A stretch of 64,000 nucleotides of DNA from Pseudovibrio sp. Alg231-02 (GCF_900143565.1 NZ_FREX01000010.1:133015-197014), one strand, 5' to 3'. Positions 36,134 through 45,339 are shown, counted from the first letter of the stretch. A program made the numbers and translations. The notes: generated by a model not told the origin, from the letters alone.

Positions 36134-37282
36134 TTAGTCCTCAATTCCAGAATGTACGTCAGGCCCGGTAAAGGCAGGCATCAGAATGCGGAAGGTTGTG
36201 CCCCGATTGCCGCTCTCGCATTCCACCACGCCGCCATGATCACCCACGATCTTGGCAACCAGCGCCAGCCCAAGGCCAGAGCCATTCGTCTTTGTCGTAA
36301 TAAACGGGTCAAACAGATGCGGGCGCAGATCTTCCGGCACCCCATAGCCGTTATCGCGCACACAAAACTCAAGCGGCAAGCTCACACGCTCCTGCACGCC
36401 GGGCACAGACAAACGCACGCCGGGACGGAAGGCCGTGGAGACAACAATCTCCGGCTCGTTCACGCCGCTCAACGCCTCGCTCGCGTTTTTGATCAGATTG
36501 ATAAAGATCTGCACCAACTGGTCACGGTTGGCATAGACGGGTGGCAGGGAGGGATCATAATCCTCGACGATCCGCACTTTGGAGGCAAAGCCATTTTCCG
36601 CAACACGTTTCACATGATCGAGCACAACGTGAATATTCACCGGCTCGCGGTCAATCGGGCGTTCATCGGAAAACACTTCCATCCGGTCCACCAGCTTCAC
36701 GATCCGGTCCGTCTCCTCCATGATGAGACGGGTCAACGTGCGATCATCTTCACTGGCTGACTGCTCCAACAGTTGAGCCGCACCACGAATACCAGAAAGT
36801 GGGTTTTTGATCTCATGGGCCAGCATGGCAGCAAGGCCCGTCACGGTACGCGCAGCACCGCGGCTGGTCAGCTGTTTATCCAGCTTCTCCGCCATGGTGC
36901 GCTCCTGAAACAGCAGCACAACGCCGCCCGGAGCATCACTTAAAGGAGAAGCGTGAATATCAACCAGTTTCTCCTGCCCAATGCGCGGTGTCCCAATGTC
37001 CACCTTATACTCATTAACCGCACCGCCGCGCTCACGCACCTGTGCAATCAAACCCAGCAGTGGGCTGCCAAACGGCACAAACCAGGACACTTCACGGCGC
37101 TTCAACATCGACAAACTGGCATGGAAAAAGTCTTCTGCCGCACTGTTTGCCCCAACAATCTTGTCATCTCCTCCAACCACCACAACAGGGTGCGGCAGAG
37201 AATCCAAAACGGCCTGTCCCGGCACACCTTTGCCCAAACCAGCCTCGGCTTCCGGCAGAGTGTCTCCTCCCGTCCCCAACAT
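36134..37282 (-). CDS. ntrB: Nitrogen-regulation sensor kinase NtrB
   Basis: This 382-residue soluble histidine kinase and phosphatase responds to PII proteins. It has an N-terminal PAS domain ([15 protein letters not shown]), the phospho-accepting His in [18 protein letters not shown], and an ATPase domain with [10 protein letters not shown] and [11 protein letters not shown]. It has no transmembrane segment. The start overlaps the dusB stop by one base (TGATG). Order dusB-ntrB-ntrC is the classical nifR3-ntrBC operon of rhizobia. Confidence 0.96.
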   Translation of the reverse strand: MLGTGGDTLPEAEAGLGKGVPGQAVLDSLPHPVVVVGGDDKIVGANSAAEDFFHASLSMLKRREVSWFVPFGSPLLGLIAQVRERGGAVNEYKVDIGTPRIGQEKLVDIHASPLSDAPGGVVLLFQERTMAEKLDKQLTSRGAARTVTGLAAMLAHEIKNPLSGIRGAAQLLEQSASEDDRTLTRLIMEETDRIVKLVDRMEVFSDERPIDREPVNIHVVLDHVKRVAENGFASKVRIVEDYDPSLPPVYANRDQLVQIFINLIKNASEALSGVNEPEIVVSTAFRPGVRLSVPGVQERVSLPLEFCVRDNGYGVPEDLRPHLFDPFITTKTNGSGLGLALVAKIVGDHGGVVECESGNRGTTFRILMPAFTGPDVHSGIED

Positions 37283-38277
37283 CAGGCAGCGCTCCTCATA
37301 GGGACTTGAACAAACCAGTCATAAAGGGTGTTCCGCACCAAATCAGCATCCAGACTGGTCATAAGCCCTCGCATAAATCCTTGCGGCGCATCATCAAGCC
37401 GTCCCGCAGCTTCCAGATACCAGCCCATATGCTTACGGAAGGCTCGCACACCAATTTCAAATCCATATTGCTCCAGCATGGCGTCATAGTGCTCCACAAC
37501 AAGCGCGGCCAGCTCTTCCCCATGTGGGTCAGCAAGCCGTTCACCCGTTTCCAGATAATGCGCAATCCGCCCCGGCACCCACGGGCGCCCATAAGCACCA
37601 CGACCAACCATCACCAGATCAGCACCAGACTGCGCCAGCATCTCGTCGGCATCCTCAAACTTGCAACAATCGCCATTGGCCACCAGCGGCACGTCCGGAA
37701 CAACATCCCGCACCTGCCGGATTGCCCGCCAGTCCGCCTTGCCCTTGTAAAACTGCGAACGCGTGCGGCCATGCACGGTGATCATCTTCACACCTGCATC
37801 CACCGCCCGTTTGGCAAGCTCCGGCGCATTAATGGAAGTCTCATCCCAGCCCAGGCGCATCTTTAACGTCACTGGAACAGACACAGCCTCCAGCGTCGCC
37901 TCAACCAGCGTCATGGCATGGTCCAGATCTTTCATAAGAGCAGAACCGGAGTAACCAGAGGTCACTTTTTTTGCAGGACAGCCCATGTTGATGTCGATCA
38001 CATCCGCACCGGCTTTTTCAGCCATGCGCGCGCCCTCGCCCATCCAGTGAGGGTCTTTGCCTGCCAACTGCACGATGTGAGGATCGATCCCCTCACCTTC
38101 AGCCCGCATCAGCGATTCTGGATGCCCGGTACACAGCGCTTCACTGGCAACCATTTCACTCACCACCAAACCCACGCCATAGCGCAGGGCAATACGGCGG
38201 AACGGCAAATCCGAAACGCCGGACATTGGCGCAAGAATAACTTTGTTTTTGAGGGGGATATTACCTATCGTCAGCAT
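37282..38277 (-). CDS. dusB: tRNA-dihydrouridine synthase DusB (NifR3)
   Basis: This 331-residue FMN enzyme reduces uridine to dihydrouridine in tRNA D-loops. The start at 38277 ([12 protein letters not shown]) is preferred; the longer frame to 38367 has no family match in its extra 30 residues. Features are [15 protein letters not shown], the catalytic-cysteine region [11 protein letters not shown], and [11 protein letters not shown]. It is the first gene of the dusB-ntrB-ntrC unit, divergent from ispDF across 226 bp that must hold both promoters. Some relatives express it as nifR3 with nitrogen genes. Confidence 0.95.
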   Translation of the reverse strand: MLTIGNIPLKNKVILAPMSGVSDLPFRRIALRYGVGLVVSEMVASEALCTGHPESLMRAEGEGIDPHIVQLAGKDPHWMGEGARMAEKAGADVIDINMGCPAKKVTSGYSGSALMKDLDHAMTLVEATLEAVSVPVTLKMRLGWDETSINAPELAKRAVDAGVKMITVHGRTRSQFYKGKADWRAIRQVRDVVPDVPLVANGDCCKFEDADEMLAQSGADLVMVGRGAYGRPWVPGRIAHYLETGERLADPHGEELAALVVEHYDAMLEQYGFEIGVRAFRKHMGWYLEAAGRLDDAPQGFMRGLMTSLDADLVRNTLYDWFVQVPMRSAA

Positions 38278-38503
38278 TACGCATATTTCTTGAAAGAGCC
38301 CAGTTGCACATTTGATAAGCAGCATATGAAGTTGCACATATTCTAACCAAACTAAAAATTTAGGCAAGGGAATATTAAAGAGAAGAGATTGAAGTGTTGA
38401 GCTTCGCTCTTAAATCGAGCAAAACCCTCACCAACACAGTTTCTAAGAGCCGCCACCTCACACTCTGAGGACGCAGTTCACACTCAAAGCAGGTGATCCA
38501 GTT

Positions 38504-39718
38504 TTGCAGTCCACTGAAAAAATTGCATGCATCATAGTTGCAGCCGGACGCGGTTCACGCATGTCCACGCAAAATGACAGCAGCCCGAAGCAATACCGGG
38601 ACCTTGGCGGAAAGACTGTTCTGCAAAGAACACTGGAAGCGATTTTATCCTCCTCACAAGTGGATCTGGTACTGCCTGTCATCCACGCAGAAGACGGCGA
38701 AGCCTATCAAGAAGCCGCAAGCTCACTGACTGACAAACGCCTGATCAGGCCCGTCACGGGCGGAGCCACCCGTCAGGCATCTGTCGCATGCGGCTTGAAA
38801 GCGCTGGAAGAACACGCCCCGGACTACGTTCTGATCCACGACGCCGCCCGCCCCTTCATCACACCAGCGGTGATCGAAGATGCTATTGCGGCCCTGCAAA
38901 ACGGCGCGCAAGCAGCACTACCAGCTGTGCCAGTGGCAGACACGTTAAAGCGGGCAGATGCAAACCAGCAAGTTCTGGAAACCGTCGATCGCACCCACCT
39001 GTGGGCCGCCCAAACACCTCAGGCCTTCCCGTATCCGCTCATTTGGGCAGCTCATCAACAAGCAAGCAATGAGAACATCGACAGCTTCACCGATGATACG
39101 GCACTCATCGAATGGCAAGGCAAACCTATCACCATCACGACAGGCGACCCGCAAAACATCAAGCTCACCACACTCAAAGACATGACGAACGCACAGGAAC
39201 AGATCGCCATGAAACAACTCGCAGACCTTGGCGACATTCGCGTTGGAACCGGCTACGACGTGCACGCATTTGAAGACGGTGATGCCGTCATTCTCGGCGG
39301 CATTTCCATCCCGCACACCCAGAAACTCAAAGGCCATTCCGACGCGGACGTTGGCCTGCACGCCCTGACGGATGCCATCTTCGGCGCACTGGCAGATGGC
39401 GACATCGGCTCGCACTTCCCACCCTCTGATATGCAGTGGAAAGGTGCGGCCTCTGACCAGTTCCTGATATACGCAATAGACCGGGTTCACAAGCGCGGCG
39501 GCATGATCGCACACTTGGATTTAACGCTGATCTGTGAAGCTCCGAAAATCGGCCCACACCGGGAAGAAATGCGCAAACAGATCGCACAGATCTGCGATTT
39601 ACCCATTGGCCGCGTGGCTGTGAAAGCAACCACCTCCGAAAAGCTGGGCTTCACCGGTCGCCAGGAAGGCATTGCAGCGCAAGCCTGCGCAACCATCCGG
39701 CTTCCGTTTGAAGATTAA
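38504..39718 (+). CDS. ispDF: Bifunctional IspD/IspF isoprenoid enzyme
   Basis: This is a 404-residue fusion of two steps of the methylerythritol phosphate pathway: IspD (MEP cytidylyltransferase, residues 1-235) and IspF (MEcPP synthase, 243-404). IspD motifs are IIVAAGRGSRM and LIHDAARPF. IspF motifs are GTGYDVHAFEDGD and GHSDADVGLHALTDA, with the metal-binding Asp and His. The fusion is typical of alphaproteobacteria. The start appears to be TTG at 38504 with AGGTGA upstream, because the next ATG would cut into the nucleotide-binding loop. cinA follows 31 bp later. Confidence 0.95.
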   Translation: MQSTEKIACIIVAAGRGSRMSTQNDSSPKQYRDLGGKTVLQRTLEAILSSSQVDLVLPVIHAEDGEAYQEAASSLTDKRLIRPVTGGATRQASVACGLKALEEHAPDYVLIHDAARPFITPAVIEDAIAALQNGAQAALPAVPVADTLKRADANQQVLETVDRTHLWAAQTPQAFPYPLIWAAHQQASNENIDSFTDDTALIEWQGKPITITTGDPQNIKLTTLKDMTNAQEQIAMKQLADLGDIRVGTGYDVHAFEDGDAVILGGISIPHTQKLKGHSDADVGLHALTDAIFGALADGDIGSHFPPSDMQWKGAASDQFLIYAIDRVHKRGGMIAHLDLTLICEAPKIGPHREEMRKQIAQICDLPIGRVAVKATTSEKLGFTGRQEGIAAQACATIRLPFED

Positions 39719-39749
39719 ACGAAGCCACCAAAACAAGGGAGAGAGAACC

Positions 39750-40250
39750 ATGACCGACATCCTCAGCCTTAAGGAAAGAGCACGCGTTCTCGTCTCCAGA
39801 TACGCTGAAAAAGAGATCAAGATCACCACGGCAGAAAGCTGCACTGGCGGCCTGCTCGCAGGCCTGCTGACAGAAGTGCCCGGCTCCTCTGCTGTCCTTG
39901 ATCGTGGCTTCGTCACCTATTCCAACGAAGCCAAGCATGAGATGATCGGCGTCCCCGTTGACCTGCTCATGAGCTACGGCGCGGTCAGCAGCGAAGTTGC
40001 CAAAGCCATGGCAAGTGGCGCCCTGTTTTGCTCCAATGCCAACGTGGCCGTTTCCATCACGGGCATCGCCGGACCGGACGGTGGCACCAAAGACAAACCT
40101 GTCGGACTTGTCCACTTTGGATTTGCAGCTGACCAAGAGGAAACCAAGCACGTCCAATGCCTCTTTGAGAACACTGGACGCGAGGGAATACGCTTTCAGG
40201 CATTGGTACAAGCATTAAAATTATTAGAAAATTTTATTGAAACTAGCTAA
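39750..40250 (+). CDS. pncC: Nicotinamide-nucleotide amidase (CinA C-terminal domain, PncC)
   Basis: This is a 166-residue stand-alone CinA_C domain that deamidates nicotinamide mononucleotide in NAD recycling. Motifs are TTAESCTGGLLAGLL (nucleophile region), GGFVTYSNEAK-like RGFVTYSNEAK, and SITGIAGPDGGT. The start at 39750 follows GGGAGAG; the frame from 39672 overlaps ispDF. The N-terminal COG1058 domain of full-length CinA is absent, as expected for the short form. It is 31 bp after ispDF and probably cotranscribed; the same order is found in rhizobia. Confidence 0.92.
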   Translation: MTDILSLKERARVLVSRYAEKEIKITTAESCTGGLLAGLLTEVPGSSAVLDRGFVTYSNEAKHEMIGVPVDLLMSYGAVSSEVAKAMASGALFCSNANVAVSITGIAGPDGGTKDKPVGLVHFGFAADQEETKHVQCLFENTGREGIRFQALVQALKLLENFIETS

Positions 40251-40307
40251 TCGAAATTTACCTTCTCGTTAAAAGAGTACCGGGTAGGCACTACTACCTT
40301 ATGACAT

Positions 40308-40323
40308 TCTAAGAAAACTTAGA
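40308..40323. promoter_or_regulatory. 6-4-6 inverted repeat upstream of secreted protein gene
   Basis: TCTAAG (40308-40313), AAAA, and CTTAGA (40318-40323) form a perfect dyad 43 bp before the start of the secreted protein at 40367. It could be an operator, but the bases are AT-rich and could be a chance dyad. Confidence 0.4.
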
Positions 40324-40366
40324 TAAAATCTGTTTTAAATTTACAACGGAATGTCACGGTATACCC

Positions 40367-40879
40367 ATGAGATATATTGCTAGTTTGTTTTTGGGCATGT
40401 GCTTAAGCACCTCAGCTTATGCGGCATCAGATGTATTCCTCATTTCACGAGGGTTCGATGACGAGTTCATCGGCTCTCACGAAGTGCAGAAAATGCCACG
40501 CGGTGGCTATAAGGAGCTGCGCCTGTGCGGCCAGTCCTATTGGGTTCGCCCCTACTCTGTTGCCTGGACAAAATGGGAAGAACAGCTTGGCCACAAGATC
40601 CGCCTTGAAGTAAACCAGGGCTATGGCTGGGTGGTTCTATGCACCAAACCAACCACACAGTTGAACCTCAAAGACGTCGGCATTTACGCTTCTCTTGAAA
40701 AGACCATGGAGCATGGTGATCCGGACAAGGAACTCACCAACCGCTTTCAGGCAATCCGGCGCACCTTCGTCATGCGCAACGGCCTTACCCCAGAGCAGGC
40801 TGAAGCCGAAATTACCAAAAACTACGAGAAGAGAGGCTCCCGCCTGAGCCAGTTCCTGAACAATCGCGACAAGAATTAA
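40367..40879 (+). CDS. Secreted protein, unknown function
   Basis: This 170-residue protein has a signal peptide (MRYIASLFLGMCLSTSAYA, cut before ASDV). The mature part is about 150 residues with two cysteines (Cys54 in LRLCGQ, Cys92 in VLCTKP) suited to a disulfide, and an aromatic-rich middle (SYWVRPYSVAWTKWEE). The last 60 residues are charged and helical. I recognise no family. It begins an insertion that splits the usual cinA-coq10 order. No strong ribosome-binding site is visible. Confidence 0.7.
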   Translation: MRYIASLFLGMCLSTSAYAASDVFLISRGFDDEFIGSHEVQKMPRGGYKELRLCGQSYWVRPYSVAWTKWEEQLGHKIRLEVNQGYGWVVLCTKPTTQLNLKDVGIYASLEKTMEHGDPDKELTNRFQAIRRTFVMRNGLTPEQAEAEITKNYEKRGSRLSQFLNNRDKN

Positions 40880-40891
40880 GCCATTTCTCCG

Positions 40892-40924
40892 AGGTCTTTC
40901 AGCCAAAGAAATGCCGGAAGACCT
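40892..40924. terminator. Hairpin after the secreted protein gene
   Basis: AGGTCTTTC (40892-40900) pairs with GGAAGACCT (40916-40924) through one G-T wobble, giving a 9-bp stem and 15-base loop. No T-tract follows, so it is a weak candidate. Confidence 0.4.
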
Positions 40925-41009
40925 GAAAACAACCGACTGATCAGCACCAATGCACCTTATTCGGCTGCTCTTTGTACATGAATATTTTGCATGAAGGAGC
41001 AGCGGCGAA

Positions 41010-41462
41010 ATGCATATTTGGCGACCAGCACAAACGATCAGGGTGAAATCTCTCGGCCTGCACTGGCGCAACAACCGCCTGCTGGCAGCAGAAGTCTATG
41101 ATGACGCAGGCAACCTCAAAGGCGTCCGCCCTCTTGGCGGCACTGTTGAGTTTGGCGAAGATTGGCAGACCGCTCTGATCAGAGAGTTCAAAGAAGAACT
41201 GAACATCCAGGTCACCATCTCTGGCGATCCCGTTGTCATGGAAAACATCTATGAACACGAAGGCCACACAGGCCACGAAATTCTGTTCATCGCAAATGTG
41301 ACGTTCCCGCCAAATGCCTTCCCCACCCAGGAAACGATCACATTTCTGGAAGACAGCGGAACGGAAATCACCGCACGCTGGTTCGATCCCGAAGAACTCA
41401 CCCCAAACGGCGTTGACCTCTTCCCTGCAGGATTAAAGCAACACCTGGAGATCCTGCGATAG
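41010..41462 (+). CDS. NUDIX hydrolase
   Basis: This 150-residue single-domain protein has a complete Nudix box GGTVEFGEDWQTALIREF followed by KEELNI, matching Gx5Ex7REUxEExGU with the metal-binding glutamates. Such enzymes hydrolyse nucleoside diphosphates linked to another moiety. Substrate-specific residues cannot be read off. The start has AAGGAG 10 bases upstream. It lies between the secreted protein and the convergent ratA-like gene, in the inserted segment. Confidence 0.88.
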   Translation: MHIWRPAQTIRVKSLGLHWRNNRLLAAEVYDDAGNLKGVRPLGGTVEFGEDWQTALIREFKEELNIQVTISGDPVVMENIYEHEGHTGHEILFIANVTFPPNAFPTQETITFLEDSGTEITARWFDPEELTPNGVDLFPAGLKQHLEILR

Positions 41463-41555
41463 CCCACACAAGAATATGAGTTACCCTTATGATTATGGAA
41501 TATATTCAGATTATCTAAGTGCGCCCAATTTTAGCGGACATCAGTCCTCAGATTT

Positions 41556-42008
41556 TTAGGTGCCGTAGATTTTGTCGGCGCGGTCTTCAAAGGCACTGGA
41601 GAATTTGCGGAAGGCGCGGTCGAACATGGCCCCCATCATGGTGCCGAGTGTCCGGCTCTTGAACTCATAATTGATATAGAAGCTCACATCGCATTCCTTT
41701 TCGGAAACCGGATCGAAGCTCCAGACATTTTCCAGATGGCGAAACGGACCATCCAGATACTCAACCGTAATTTTACTCGCCTCACGATCAAGGGTCACAC
41801 GGCTGGCAAATGTCTCTTTGAAAACTTTGTAAGCCACAGTCATATCCGCCACCATCATCTCACGGTGGTCATCAACCTTCCGGCGTCCGCGCACACGCAA
41901 TGCTTGACATAAAGGCACAAACTGGGGGTACTGCTCCACATCTGCAACCAGATCAAACATATCATCAGCACTGTGCTGAACCCGGTGTGTGCTTTCGAAA
42001 GACGGCAT
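41556..42008 (-). CDS. Coq10/RatA-type START-domain protein
   Basis: This is a 150-residue polyketide-cyclase-like START domain of the Coq10/RatA group (MPSFESTHRVQHSADDMFDLV, VEQYPQFVPLC, VAYKVFKETFASRV). In mitochondria and many bacteria it helps ubiquinone work in respiration; in E. coli the homologue RatA was reported to block ribosome assembly. In alphaproteobacteria it normally follows lipA directly. Here 4.4 kb of inserted genes separate them, although it stays on the same strand as lipA. A toxin role should not be assumed. Confidence 0.88.
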   Translation of the reverse strand: MPSFESTHRVQHSADDMFDLVADVEQYPQFVPLCQALRVRGRRKVDDHREMMVADMTVAYKVFKETFASRVTLDREASKITVEYLDGPFRHLENVWSFDPVSEKECDVSFYINYEFKSRTLGTMMGAMFDRAFRKFSSAFEDRADKIYGT

Positions 42009-42266
42009 ATGCTCGCGTTCTTTTTCTTCTAGTTTTTCAAAAATTCTTCAGGATGCTCTAAGCGACCTTTTTTGATTTGCCAAGAAAATTTTCAGGTTTT
42101 CTCTCATCAAGCAGGCCCCTGTGAGCCAAAAGCATCAGAAATTTTCAAGTCGCAATTATACCGCGACGATCTAACGCAACCGTTTCATTCTCAAAACTCT
42201 GGTCAGTACTCAAAACTCAATTCTACACTATGCGCTAATACTTAGCTCTTTTTGAAAGCAAACCCA

Positions 42267-43220
42267 ATGCTTAGTCCTTTTAAAATTTCCCACCTCGCCA
42301 AAGAAGGCGGAGAAGAAGATTACATTAAAACCACTAATACTCTTACAGATAGTCCCGTGCAGGTCATCAGCCGCGAAGAAACCGCCAAATACCATCAAAT
42401 CACAGTGGTCGAAGGCGGGATTGAACGCATCAGATACATCCCCCATCAAGCCCGGCACAAAACCCCGCTCATCTTCATCCACGGCATGTGGCATGGGGCA
42501 TGGTGCTGGAAGAACTATCAGGAAAAACTCGCAGAATCCGGCTGGGAGAGTGTCGCCATCAGCCTGCCCGGCCACGGTCACTCTCCAGAACAACGCCCCA
42601 CAGCAGAAGCCACACTAGGCTATTACCTCCGATTTGTGCAGGAGGAGGTTAAACGCCATGACCAGCCCGCCGTTCTGATCGGCCACAGCATGGGCGGCGC
42701 TTTGGTGCAGTGGTATCTGAAGTATGTCGGCGGGCTGAAAGCAGCCGTTTTTGTCGCCTCATGGACCGCCATTGACGTTATGCAAGACTGCCTGAGAAAC
42801 GCCATGTCCATCGACTGGCTTGGAACAGCGCTGTCACCTCTTTTGGGATACAAGTTCCAGTTCAGATCCCCCAAAACCGTGGCAAAATGGTTCCTTGCAG
42901 ACCGTTCAAACCCGGTTGCCCAGTACATTCAAAGCCAGCTTGGGCCAGAATCCGACGTCGTGCTCCTGCAACATCGCCCACCGCAATGGTTTCCACCGCT
43001 GGATGATGCAACACCCAAACTGTGGCTCACGGCCAGCGAAGACGCCATCATCCCCTTCAACCGCTCCCTGCACTCTTCTGCCCTCTATGAGGCAACGCAT
43101 AAAATCGTGCCCCATGCCGGACACGACATCATGCTGGAAGACAATTGGGAGGAAAGCCTGTCCTACATCACCACATGGCTGCAGAACATGAGCACCAACA
43201 GAGCATTGGCAACCAGCTAA
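42267..43220 (+). CDS. Alpha/beta-hydrolase fold protein
   Basis: This is a 317-residue alpha/beta hydrolase with all catalytic elements: oxyanion FIHGMWHGAW, nucleophile Ser in IGHSMGGALVQW, Asp in TASEDAIIP, and His in PHAGHDIM. The ATG at 42267 is preferred over an upstream in-frame TTG. There is no signal peptide, so it is probably cytoplasmic. The 35-residue N-terminal stretch before the fold is unusual. The substrate is unknown. It ends 53 bp from a convergent TetR gene. Confidence 0.85.
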   Translation: MLSPFKISHLAKEGGEEDYIKTTNTLTDSPVQVISREETAKYHQITVVEGGIERIRYIPHQARHKTPLIFIHGMWHGAWCWKNYQEKLAESGWESVAISLPGHGHSPEQRPTAEATLGYYLRFVQEEVKRHDQPAVLIGHSMGGALVQWYLKYVGGLKAAVFVASWTAIDVMQDCLRNAMSIDWLGTALSPLLGYKFQFRSPKTVAKWFLADRSNPVAQYIQSQLGPESDVVLLQHRPPQWFPPLDDATPKLWLTASEDAIIPFNRSLHSSALYEATHKIVPHAGHDIMLEDNWEESLSYITTWLQNMSTNRALATS

Positions 43221-43232
43221 GCTCCTAAAGAA

Positions 43233-43258
43233 GCGCCTCCCATCGTGGTGAGGCGCTC
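43233..43258. terminator. Bidirectional hairpin between hydrolase and tetR
   Basis: AGCGCCTC (43233-43240) and GAGGCGCT (43251-43258) form an 8-bp GC-rich stem, extended by CCA/TGG inside the loop. It lies between the convergent hydrolase and TetR genes. No T-tract is present. Confidence 0.55.
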
Positions 43259-43273
43259 ACACACCAAAACCAG

Positions 43274-43855
43274 CTAAGCCTTACCTTGTAGCTCAACAAG
43301 GCACTTTGCCGTATCTGCAGCCTCCTCAGCATAAGCAGGATCACGATGGATAAGCATGGTTGAAAATGCCCCCTCCATCAGCAACACCACACGGCGTGCC
43401 AGAACCTCAGGCTCCATCAATCCGGCAAGCGTATAACGCTCTGCCAACCAAGCCTCAAACGTCTTCTTATGCTTTGCCCCCACCACAACAGCCGGATGCC
43501 CCGGCATATTCGCCAGTTCGGCAGCTGTGCGAATGAAGCCACATCCCTTCCATTTCGGATGCCGGGCGTTTGATGCAACACGCAGGAAAATTGCAGCAGT
43601 CTTGTCCGCAGCGCTCCCCACCGCCTCATCAAACCACGTCGCAAATGCTTCCAGATTGGGTTGGTCCCGGGAGATAAGATACTCAGTCACCAGATCATCT
43701 TTGCTTTTGAAATGGTAATAGAGCGTCTTCTTGGTGATACCTGCTTTCTCGGCAACAGCGTCCACACTGACAGCACGAATGCCCTCACCATAAAACAACT
43801 TGTTTGCAGCATCTAAGATGCGATCGCGGGTCGTCCGCTGAGTTTTCTGAACCAT
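43274..43855 (-). CDS. TetR-family regulator, divergent from enoyl-CoA hydratase
   Basis: This 193-residue regulator has a TetR helix-turn-helix (RDRILDAANKLFYGEGIRAVSVDAV-type sequence, then EKAGITKKTLYYHF) and a C-terminal ligand domain. A palindrome ACTnAC...GTnAGT abuts its start codon, suggesting autorepression. No ribosome-binding site stands before ATG 43855, so the message may be leaderless or the start may lie downstream. It is divergent from a damaged enoyl-CoA hydratase gene, so it may control fatty acid or related acyl-CoA metabolism; that is inference. Confidence 0.85.
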   Translation of the reverse strand: MVQKTQRTTRDRILDAANKLFYGEGIRAVSVDAVAEKAGITKKTLYYHFKSKDDLVTEYLISRDQPNLEAFATWFDEAVGSAADKTAAIFLRVASNARHPKWKGCGFIRTAAELANMPGHPAVVVGAKHKKTFEAWLAERYTLAGLMEPEVLARRVVLLMEGAFSTMLIHRDPAYAEEAADTAKCLVELQGKA

Positions 43856-43859
43856 GTAT

Positions 43860-43873
43860 ACTAACCAGTGAGT
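43860..43873. promoter_or_regulatory. Candidate TetR operator
   Basis: ACTAACCAGTGAGT is an imperfect inverted repeat, ten of fourteen positions symmetric, with arms ACTnAC and GTnAGT of the kind bound by TetR-family proteins. It lies four bases upstream of the tetR start and 62 bp upstream of the enoyl-CoA hydratase start. Confidence 0.5.
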
Positions 43874-43934
43874 TTACTGAAGAGTGCAGCACTCCTACCC
43901 TCGAGTCAATCCAGCTTGAAATGAGGGAAACACC

Positions 43935-44725
43935 ATGAAAAAGCTCGTTCTGTTTGAAGTCAGAGACCGCATTGCACTGCTCACCCTAAACCGCCCGCAA
44001 AAGCTCAACGCACTGAACTACCAGACCAACGACCGCCTTCTGGATCTCCTAGACCGGATTGAAGATGACCCGAAAATCAGCGCAGTGATCCTCACAGGCG
44101 CAGGAGAGCGCGCATTTTCCGCCGGTGGTGACATTCATGAGTTCTCCCAGAGCATCACCAAGGGGACAGATGTTGCAGTCAAACAATTCGTAGCCCGCGG
44201 CCAGGCCATGACCAGCCGCATAGAAAACTTCACCAAGCCCATCATTATCGCCGTCAACGGCATTGCTTTTGGAGGCGGCTGCGAAATCACCGAGGCCGCC
44301 CATCTGGCAATCGCCTCAGACCGTGCCGTCTTTGCCAAACCGGAGATCAACATTGGCATTCCGCCCACTTTCGGCGGCACCCAGCGCCTGCCCGTCTCGC
44401 CGGTCGCAAGCGCGCGCTGGAACTGCTGCTCACCGGAGACCCGTTCGGTCCGGACCGAGCCTGTGAGCTTGGCCTCATCAACAAGGTCGTCCCGCACGAT
44501 GACCTGTTGCCGGAAGCCTTCGCTCTGGCAGAACGCATCCTGCGCCACTCCCCACTCGCCGCCGCCCGCATCCTCACCGCCGTCACCCGCGGCCTCAACA
44601 CAACCATCGCCGAAGGCCTCCAAATCGAAGCCGCCCAATTCGCCCAAATGGTCCCCACCAACGACATCCACGAAGGCCTCAACGCCTGGATAGAACGAAG
44701 ACCCCCCGCCTATGCCGGCGATTAG
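43935..44725 (+). pseudogene. Enoyl-CoA hydratase/isomerase with single-base frameshift
   Basis: The first 154 codons encode a crotonase-fold protein (NRPQKLNALNYQTNDRLLD, GAGERAFSAGGDIHEF oxyanion loop, AVNGIAFGGGCEITEAAH, INIGIPPTFGGTQRL). At CCC (44391-44393) the frame breaks: adding one C restores LPRLAGRKRALELLLTGD and continues in the other frame to AYAGD at 44725. The intact protein would be 263 residues. As it stands the product gains about 98 unrelated residues and stops at 44693. The start has a GAGGGAAACACC ribosome-binding site. Whether the lost C is a real mutation or a sequencing error in a homopolymer cannot be decided here. Confidence 0.88.
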
Positions 44726-44763
44726 AGAGGAGCGTCAGACTGTAAATCTATGCGCGCAAATAA

Positions 44764-45339
44764 TCATAACCTACGAAGTGAAGATGGAGGCCTGCCGTAC
44801 AAATTCTGAAACACGGCATTAAAGCGTCGTATGCTCCCAAAGCCCGAAGCAAACGCAATCTCTGCCAACGTGAGATCAGTCGTGTCAATCAGCCGCTTGG
44901 CACGCTGAAGTCTTACCGTGGCAGCAACCTGGCTGGGAGTTGCCCCAAGATACTGGGAAAATAAGCGCGCTAAATGGCGACTACCAATGCCGAGAGTTTC
45001 AGCAAGTTGCTGGACACTGTTACTATCAAGATACCCCGTATGGATGAGTCGCATCACACGTTCAACTGTCGTTGCAGTCCCCATCCATGCAGGGCTACCG
45101 GGCGCGGCCTCGGGCCTGCAACGAAGGCACGGACGATACCCTGCCTGTTCCGCAGCAGCAGCAGATGGATAGAAACTAACGTTTACTGATTTTGCAGGGC
45201 GAACAGGACAAACAGGACGGCAATAAATCCCAGTAGATTTAACTCCCGAGAAGAACACCCCATCATAGCTGCGATCTCTAGCTAACCGCGCTCGATCACA
45301 CGTCTTCCAATCTGGGAACTCTGCAACCACATCAATCAT
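44764..45339 (-). CDS. Ada-type metal-binding plus AraC HTH protein (AdaA-like)
   Basis: This 191-residue protein has an N-terminal Ada zinc domain with four cysteines (STGIYCRPVCPVRPA and YRPCLRCRPE), in which the first cysteine repairs methyl-phosphotriesters in E. coli Ada. An AraC-type double helix-turn-helix follows (LGIGSRHLARLFSQYLGA, DLTLAEIAFASGFGSIRRFNAVF). It ends with YGRPPSSLRRL and a clean TGA. Most proteobacterial homologues continue into an AlkA DNA glycosylase domain; this one does not, so it resembles Bacillus AdaA. It probably activates methylation-damage repair. It is divergent from an EamA exporter. Confidence 0.87.
   Translation of the reverse strand: MIDVVAEFPDWKTCDRARLARDRSYDGVFFSGVKSTGIYCRPVCPVRPAKSVNVSFYPSAAAAEQAGYRPCLRCRPEAAPGSPAWMGTATTVERVMRLIHTGYLDSNSVQQLAETLGIGSRHLARLFSQYLGATPSQVAATVRLQRAKRLIDTTDLTLAEIAFASGFGSIRRFNAVFQNLYGRPPSSLRRL

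Noticed and set aside
41556-42008. RatA toxin of a toxin-antitoxin pair
   Set aside because: No antitoxin (RatB-like) gene is adjacent, and context points to the Coq10 ubiquinone role.
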